A DNA stretch of 64,000 bases. Origin: Cheiracanthium punctorium. Lineage: Eukaryota; Arthropoda; Arachnida; Araneae; Cheiracanthiidae. The DNA lies in assembly GCA_038373885.1 (NCBI GenBank), contig JAWZYV010012520.1, forward strand, positions 186,001 through 250,000, in the 5' to 3' direction. The number at the start of each line of letters is the position of its first letter. The first letter of the stretch is position 1. The translations under genes were made by a program, and so were the position numbers. The notes under the pieces are model-generated. The model was not told where the DNA came from. It saw only the letters and a program-made list of their open reading frames with translations, and did not search any database. Shown here piece after piece: positions 57,529-64,000 of this stretch.

Positions 57529-57710
57529 CCACCATGGCCGAGTTGTTAAAATACTGAACATGCTAATTGATCTAAAAGTCTGGGGGTTTGGACGGTTTTC
57601 TCGAGATGTAACGTGAATATGTGTTAAAACCCCTTATAAAGTTCTACATTTAAGGCACCCGTCCCGTAGGCACATGCTCCTACTGTAGGCTTGTCAAAAC
57701 GCAAAACAAT
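57529..57710 (+). mobile_element. SINE family A, partly deleted
   Basis: CCCCACCATGGCCGAGTTGT, ACTGAACATG, GGTTTTCTCGAGATGTAACG, CACATGCTCCTACTGTAGGC. The B-box segment is deleted. Confidence 0.65.
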
Positions 57711-57950
57711 GTAACCACGGTAAAAATACTCACCTTAGAAAAATTGTAATTTTCAAGTAAACCTCCCTTTCCTGTCCATTTTACTGTTATGCTTGTTTTG
57801 TTGTTTGCCTGTTTTCCCTGTTGTTTATCTGTTTTTCGATGATTTTGTGTGTGCTTTCCTATGATTTCGCTCTGCCAGGATTCTACGTTAAGAACGAGTA
57901 AAGGTTGTATTTTTAAAAATGGTATCATGTGCGCCTTCTGTGCTGTATAG

Positions 57951-60237
57951 TAGGGTGGAGCGAAAAATTAAATTTTGCCAAATTGTTTTTTAATAGCTAT
58001 AAGAATGTGAAAAAAACTTTCAAAAAGCGTATCCTAAAATATTTTTTTATTTATTTTGAGTCTATCTGCCCGCGCATTTGATTTGAATTTTGCAACGTTC
58101 GCCAATGCAAATGCCCAAAAGATTGAAGAGTTGCGAAAGAAGAACAACTTTTTCTGACGGATCAGAGGACTGACAGGAAAATGGTTATTGGTGGTGCAGA
58201 CGTTTCACAAACGAAAAAAATAGAAAAGCGAAATGATAGAAATCAAAAACTAGAACAATGTTACGCTTCTGTGACATATGAGGATAAACAGGAGAATAGA
58301 GTTGAACTTTCCCCTCTCTTATATTGGATGAGTCAGAAGATACTGAAGAAATAGACGATGCCTTAGAATTGTGTTCTTCAAAGCACCAAGGGTCCAAGGA
58401 AAAAGTCAAAACTCAGCTTGCCATCTTTGTCAAAAACATGTGACTGATATGGCGTATCCGATAGAGCTGTTGCAGCAATCGCATCAGCAGTTCTTCATGA
58501 TATTACGTCAGATGCGTAAGTAATAGATTGATCAAAATTGCGCCGTGAAAGATCAAAAGGACGCAAAGAAATATTAGCTAAAAATAGAGTTGTCTGTGTT
58601 ACAGCTATATACTTTGATGGCAGAAAGGATAAAGTTTTAAATGTAGTAAAAAAGGGAGTCAAAAAATACTGCCAAGTTATTGTAGAAGAGCGCATTTCTG
58701 TTATCAAGGAACCTGACTCTGTTTGTGTCGGCTACGCTGTCCCAAGTACTGGGACGGCCAAGAGCATAGAACGTGCTATGCATGACTTGCTCTCTTCTGA
58801 AAACGTTCCATTGAGAGAAACTGTAGCTGTTGGTTGTGATGGAACAGCAACTAACACAGGGGAAAATGGTGGTGTAATACGGTTGTTAGAAAAACGTTTG
58901 AATCAACCTGTACAATGAATCATATGCCTTTTACACACGAATGAATTGCCTTTAAAACACCTTTTTTCATTCTTAGATGGTACAACTACTGGACCAAGTT
59001 CCTATTCTGGTACTATCGGAAGATTGCTAGAAAAATGCGAAGAAAATCCTATTGAACGGTATGAAAAGATAGAAAGCGTTTTGAAAGATATTTTGGCCGA
59101 TATCATCAAAGACCCAAGTACTGACCAACGTTACTTGAACCATATTACATCAGCTGTGATTAGTGGCGATTGTCCTGCAGATCTAGCGCACAGAGCTCCA
59201 GGGAAAATGTCGCATGCTCGATGGTTAACAAAAGCCAACAGGATATTAAGGCTATATATTTCCACAAGTAAACCATCTGAAAACCTTAATCATCTTGCCA
59301 CGTTTATTGTTAGAGTTTACGCTCCTGTTTGGTTCCAAATTAAAACTCATCCGTCATGCAAAGATGGATCTTGAATTTTTTGGAAATTGGTTTCGAATTC
59401 TCTATACCTTCCAATTAAACTAAAAAAAGTAGTCGACCCTGTCATTGAGCGGAACAGTTTCTTTGCGCATCCTGAGAATCTTCTGTTGTCGATGCTCTCA
59501 GATTCTGAGAAACACATTCGTGAACTTGCTGCTAGGAGGATTATAAAAGCAAGAGAAGCGACTCATTCTGAAAAGACCCCTCGTATTTTTGAGGTCCCTA
59601 AATTTAAGCTTAATGCCAAATCATACACATAGCTTATAGATTGGCAACAAAAACATTTTCAACCTCCCATCCTTAGAGACGTCAAGAATGAAGATTTGCT
59701 CTAGATGGTGGAAACAAAAGGAAGTACAAAAATACCTTTTCTAAGACTGCCATGCCTTACCCAGGCTGTAGAACGTTTAGTAAAGATACTAACAGAGGTT
59801 TCTATGCAGGTATGTGATAAGAAGGCCAGAGAAGGTCGCATAAAATCAAAAATTGAGTCAAGAAAACTCATGCCCAAATTCGACACCAAACGTGATTTTA
59901 ATGTCTCTTTTGACTATTTTTATGTATGTTTATGTATATTTTATGTTTTAAGTGGCTCACATTTTCAGTAAATTAGAATTAATTTGTTCTATATGACTTG
60001 TTTTTTTCATAATAATTAAATAGTTTAATAGAATTTATAAACAATATGCTCCTTCAGGTTTTATCAGTATGGTAGCACAAATGTAAATTTTCAAAATAAA
60101 TGCGCGGGTAGAAGGAATTTACTAATTTTTAAAAAGTAATGCTTTTTAAAATCCTCTAATATTGGGTCACATTTTGATCACTATTATAAATGAAAATGTA
60201 ACAAAAAAATTTTCCCATATAAGAGTGCTTCACCCTA
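57951..60237 (+). mobile_element. 2,287-bp hAT-like DNA transposon, both ends and 8-bp TSD present
   Basis: Inverted ends TAGGGTGGAGC (57951) and, reverse complemented, TAGGGTGAAGC (ending 60237), flanked by a perfect 8-bp direct repeat CTGTATAG (57943-57950 and 60238-60245). The 8-bp duplication and TAGGG ends point to hAT. It encloses one long degenerate gene (next entry). The intact target duplication says that both flanks are original and the element has not been rearranged. Confidence 0.85.
58448..59911 (+). pseudogene. hAT-like transposon protein with six in-frame stops and no frameshift
   Basis: One frame runs from YGVSDRAVAAIASAVLHD (58448) to a C-terminal FDTKRDFNV (59911). Recognisable blocks are VAVGCDGTATNTG, CLLHTNELPLKHLF, DGTTTGPSSYSG, HARWLTKANRILRLY and LRLPCLTQAVERLVKI. 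From memory these blocks recur in an uncharacterised arthropod protein family. I cannot show the canonical hAT catalytic residues. Stops are at 58517 (TAA), 58529, 58916 and 59372 (TGA), 59630 and 59702 (TAG). Each is one C-to-T change from CAA, CGA or CAG. The part upstream of 58448 is more decayed. A decayed relative lies at 41809-42370. Confidence 0.75.
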
Positions 60238-60238
60238 C

Positions 60239-60466
60239 TGTATAGTTCAGCCATCACGAGTTGGCGGCTATGACTTATGAGTGATGTTTTGTTCTGCGAG
60301 CTTGTATCTGCGTTTAAGATTTAAGAAGTAGAAATTAAGAAGTAAATTGGGATTAATCATCCAGATAATTCTAATTCATTCCTTACTCCTGTAACTAAAG
60401 TACAAATAAACCCTCAAAGCATCACGTGGCTCATACGTCTCAGCCGCCAACTCGTTGAACTATAGT
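60239..60466. mobile_element. 228-bp inverted-repeat MITE next to the hAT element
   Basis: TATAGTTCA, then ACGAGTTGGCGGCT and ATGA at the left, pair with AGCCGCCAACTCGT and TGAACTATA at the right. Inner parts (GAGTGATG and CATCACGTGGCTCAT) pair more loosely. The target duplication of the hAT element uses the first bases of this MITE. Confidence 0.65.
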
Positions 60467-63400
60467 TAAATCTTTTGTTAAGATGTTTTTTTTTTTGAGA
60501 GTTTCGTCTAAATGTGTTCTTTTAAATTAGTGTAAAGTGTTCGATGCATATTTTTTAGTTGTGTTTAATAAACTGTTTCGTTTGAACTCTTCTAGCAAAA
60601 TTAAAGGGATTGATAAGACAGACACTTTTTCGTTAAAAAAAAAAATCTCGACTGTTCGAGCCTCGTCAGTGGGAGATCCCCCTGAACCCCCCTAATTTTT
60701 TAGTTTCATGATTGCCATATTAAACGATATTAATTGACTATGTCATTTTATCGCTCATATTTCGCATATTTCGCCTGGTAAGACTATGTTGAAATTTTTA
60801 TATGCGTAACGTATTTATAGAAAAATACATGAGAAGAATATTCTGCAACTTTCGAAATATTGTAACTATAGATTAAAGCAGTTGTGAAGTAATAGTATTT
60901 AAATACATGTAAAACTATGTCGCCTTTTTATGTCACCTTTTTATGTCGAATTTTTGGGACACATTTTTCAATAAAGAGTGTTGAGAGATAAAACGACATA
61001 GTCTAAAAAAAACCACTTTAGGACCGGCTGGGACAAGCGCTTTAATTGAAACCGAAATGCTTAGCAATTCACTGAATCGCAAAATAAATATCATCATATC
61101 TATGGAAAAGCTAACGCGTGCGTAATATCTTTTATACGCAAGAATATATAAATAAAATTCTTTAAATGCAAAAGTTTGAATAAAACGCTTCGACCTGCAT
61201 TGTTTGTATAATCGTTAATGTAATGAAAAGTTTCAGCTTCAATTTTAGCCACATTCCTTTTTATTGGCATCATTAGAGCCAATCAAGTTATCGATACCAA
61301 AGTACAGAACTTAATTAGCACTAAACAAAATTTTCTACGCGTGGAAGATAAAGCCTGAATTAGATAAAGCGTTGTACTAAACATGGTTAAAAACGATGAA
61401 TTCATTCTCCCTTCAAAAAATGGACTGTCATAAGCTCGGCTGTATGGATGAAAACTAATTACAAGGAGAATGTAATTAATTCCCATCCAACGTATACACT
61501 AGCGTTTCTACACGAAACTTTGAGTCACGAGTAATTAAAACCTATGCATTATTCATTTCTTAAACGCTTCTCGTGCATTCCAAACTCACCTACAAATATT
61601 TATTTTCAAATGGAAGAAAATAAGGTTAGTTTCCGTAATTGCTGCAGAAATTTTGCTTTGTTCCGTAACTTTATCCCGATGGTACAGTCACAATAGTTTA
61701 CTAATATAAACACATCGAATTAAGTTCACCTTTGCAGGAAGCAGTTGCGGTAAAGAAGATCTTTGTATTGAAATTTGTATTGTGCTTCGAAGTGAATGGC
61801 ATAAATAATATTCATAATTAAGAGGGCACAATATATTTGCTTCTTTAGCTAGTAAATTGTTGGTACTGAAGGTGAAGGGCTGCCACCGCTCAAAAGAAAA
61901 GCTGGAAATATTCAGAAAATTTTGAAACGAAAAAAGTCGTAGAAAATTGCAAATTTTAGCTAAAAACCTGTAAAATCTTTAAATGTGATATGTGAAATTT
62001 TCTCTAAAGTCTCTCCGTTTATAGCTAATTTTTCTTTTGCAATAGGTATGGAATAATGAAATATGGCTTGAAATAAGTACGCAACATTTTGGAATACAGG
62101 AAGCTTTTTTTTCTTAAAGCCTGGCATAACAAAAAAATAATTATTTAAATTAAACAAAATACTCAATGAATCAAAATATCGGAAATGCCCCCCCCTCGTT
62201 TTTTTGTACTAAGTCTCTGCTTAAAATTGTCTTAATCCGCGACTATTGCACACCAATGTCAAGCCATATTTGGAGTACTCTAGACATACAGCAAATGAAA
62301 AACATTTATAAATGCAGACTTCAGAAAAAATTTCTGGTCACATTTTGATATTTTTTCAATATTTTGGCAAACCTCAAAAATTTCTCTTACTTTTCCGTGT
62401 TAACATGAATTTCCACGTCTATTTCAGTATTTCCAAGGTTTCCTTAACCTATGGCAATTCCGTAAGTGTTCAAAACCTTGGAGCTTTCTAAATAGATCGT
62501 ATGATCATTATCTACACACATTATCTATATATATATGCATGAAAACATTGAACGGTACTTTCGGCACAAAATTCAGTTGCCAATATTATTATTGCAAAGT
62601 TCAAGGACTTTTGACGTTCACTGTAGATGAATTTTCATAAGAAGGAGAAGGTAAAGAAATTGATTTTCGAGTCTGTTGCCACATGACTAACTTTTTACTT
62701 TCCAAAAAAACTAGCTTTAGAGCATTTTTAAGATTACGAGTAAGTACTTTAAAAATTAATAATAACTAAAACTGTGTATTGCCATATTTTTTAATCGTAG
62801 TATATTTGGTTTAATAATAATTAAAGTATCTCTTGTTAAAGATTTACAATCATTAAAATAAGCTTTTTTTGAAATACTTTTAAAAAATGATTTTGCTGTT
62901 CCAACAATGCAATTTAAATCTTTAAATCTCTAAATCTTTGCATACATGACTTAGGAAGGCAATCAAGGTACATTCAGTTAAGTTCTCTACTGTGTTGAGA
63001 ACTAAGTACAAAATTGCTGGTAGTTATATACAGACACAAACAACTTACCTATTACGATAATAAAAGAAAAAATACTGGCTTAAAACTGAAATATAAGTTA
63101 GCGTTCAAAATTAGTCCATTCTACAGCGTGATCTATTTAAAGGAATACCCATTGGTTTTTCTTTTGACTCTAAAAACTGATGGATGTGGCAAGTATTTTA
63201 ACAATGAACTATAACTGTTTGAACTTTGTTGAAGTTTGAGAGACAATTTCCAGCACTGTTGGATGAATACAACTTAAACTTTTACGGAACTCATTGATAT
63301 CCAACAAAACATTTAAAACGGCTTTTTGCATATTTTGTCTTTTAATGCGTTAATTAAAGGATATTAGTCATTTAAATGGGTCAATCAGTAATCAATCAGT

Positions 63401-64000
63401 TCTAATCAAGTGCTTTTGTGAAAGGCCCATTAATTTTTGACGAACCATAGTCAGAAAGTTCAATATTATTTCAAAATGATTATTATAAGGTATACGAGGA
63501 CGACGTTTCCGAACCTATATTGCTATGCGATTCTGGACCATCTTGGCTCTGTCTATAACACCCTTTAAACTTTTATCCATGAGTTTCGGAACACCATGTA
63601 TAAGCACTATTGATAGAGCAATTTGCATGCCTGGATAACGAATTAAAAATAAATAAATAAAATAAACAAATCGCTTCCAGTTGAATTTTACCATTTCAAA
63701 CAATAACTATACTATAGTTATTTCAGACAATACTACGATAGCTACCACGAGTACTACGATAGTTATATCAAACAATAACTATCTGCAGGAAATGCAATGT
63801 AACACTCCATACGATGTGTTTTCAATAATTCCACACAACCAAAAAGTAGGATTTTTTTTTAGATCGTTTCATGCTGACGTTACATTTTTTCAACAGTTTG
63901 TAATTTCTGCAATAAATATTGCTTTCTTCCAAAATCAACTTTATTCATTTACTTAACTAATAAAATGAAGGAAAGGAGATATTTGTCAAATTTCAGTCAG
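60467..64000. other. AT-rich, no gene seen
   Basis: About 3.5 kb. A G/C-run piece near 60655-60700 (GTGGGAGATCCCCCTGAACC) may be an old MITE scrap. At 63700-63785 a short repetition of ACTACGATAGTTAT and CAAACAATAACTAT occurs. Frames at 63014 and 63681 show no motif. Confidence 0.45.

Noticed and set aside
58448..59911. Stop-codon readthrough or a recoded gene
   Set aside because: Six stops of all three types in one frame, each explained by a single C-to-T change, plus more decay upstream. Pseudogene is simpler.

Overview
This is 64 kb of AT-rich eukaryotic (metazoan) nuclear DNA that is mostly non-coding and full of transposable elements. The repertoire fits an arthropod and most probably a chelicerate such as a spider: tRNA-derived SINEs, TTAA-specific piggyBac-like MITEs, mariner and hAT remnants, a Helentron-type endonuclease fragment and a Penelope-like GIY-YIG fragment. 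That assignment is inference from memory of such repeats; nothing in the window proves it. I see no bacterial operon, CRISPR array, rRNA or intact tRNA gene.

The best real gene is a three-exon gene on the minus strand (36680 to 34269). It encodes a 136-residue protein I do not recognise. Canonical GT/AG sites, matching phases and a Kozak-like start support it. Its second intron holds a mariner MITE with long inverted repeats, a decayed hAT transposase fragment and a tRNA-like SINE piece. A second candidate exon is at 24072-23920 (minus). A possible 41-residue membrane peptide at 29924-30051 is weak.

Layout. 0-6.5 kb: TTAA-MITE copies, a Helentron endonuclease remnant, an old degenerate repeat field holding a 177-bp hAT MITE with an 8-bp target duplication, and a GC-rich block. 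6.5-22.2 kb: a rearranged region. Two inverted arms of about 1.35 kb (6538-7864 and 20817-22198) flank a direct tandem duplication of about 4.1-4.5 kb (11264-15737 and 15778-19880), a 100-bp tandem repeat and a SINE. The inner ends of the arms and the ends of the tandem units fall in the central palindrome of the TTAA-MITE. 22-33 kb: more MITEs and SINEs, and several mariner-type inverted-repeat elements. 33.9-36.7 kb: the gene. 38-46 kb: small palindromic MITEs, a duplicated mariner/hAT block and a three-unit 202-bp tandem array. 48-50 kb: a palindrome with 281-bp arms that look identical, beside a (TA)n tract, then a minisatellite whose 50-57-bp units alternate in orientation. 51.8-52.3 kb: a Penelope-like GIY-YIG remnant. 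57.9-60.2 kb: a 2,287-bp hAT-like element with inverted ends, a perfect 8-bp target duplication and one reading frame broken only by stop codons. The remaining stretches are AT-rich with nothing I can support.

The only working unit I can argue for is the minus-strand gene. Everything else is best read as parasitic DNA and the rearrangements it seeded. I did not find a convincing new multi-gene system.
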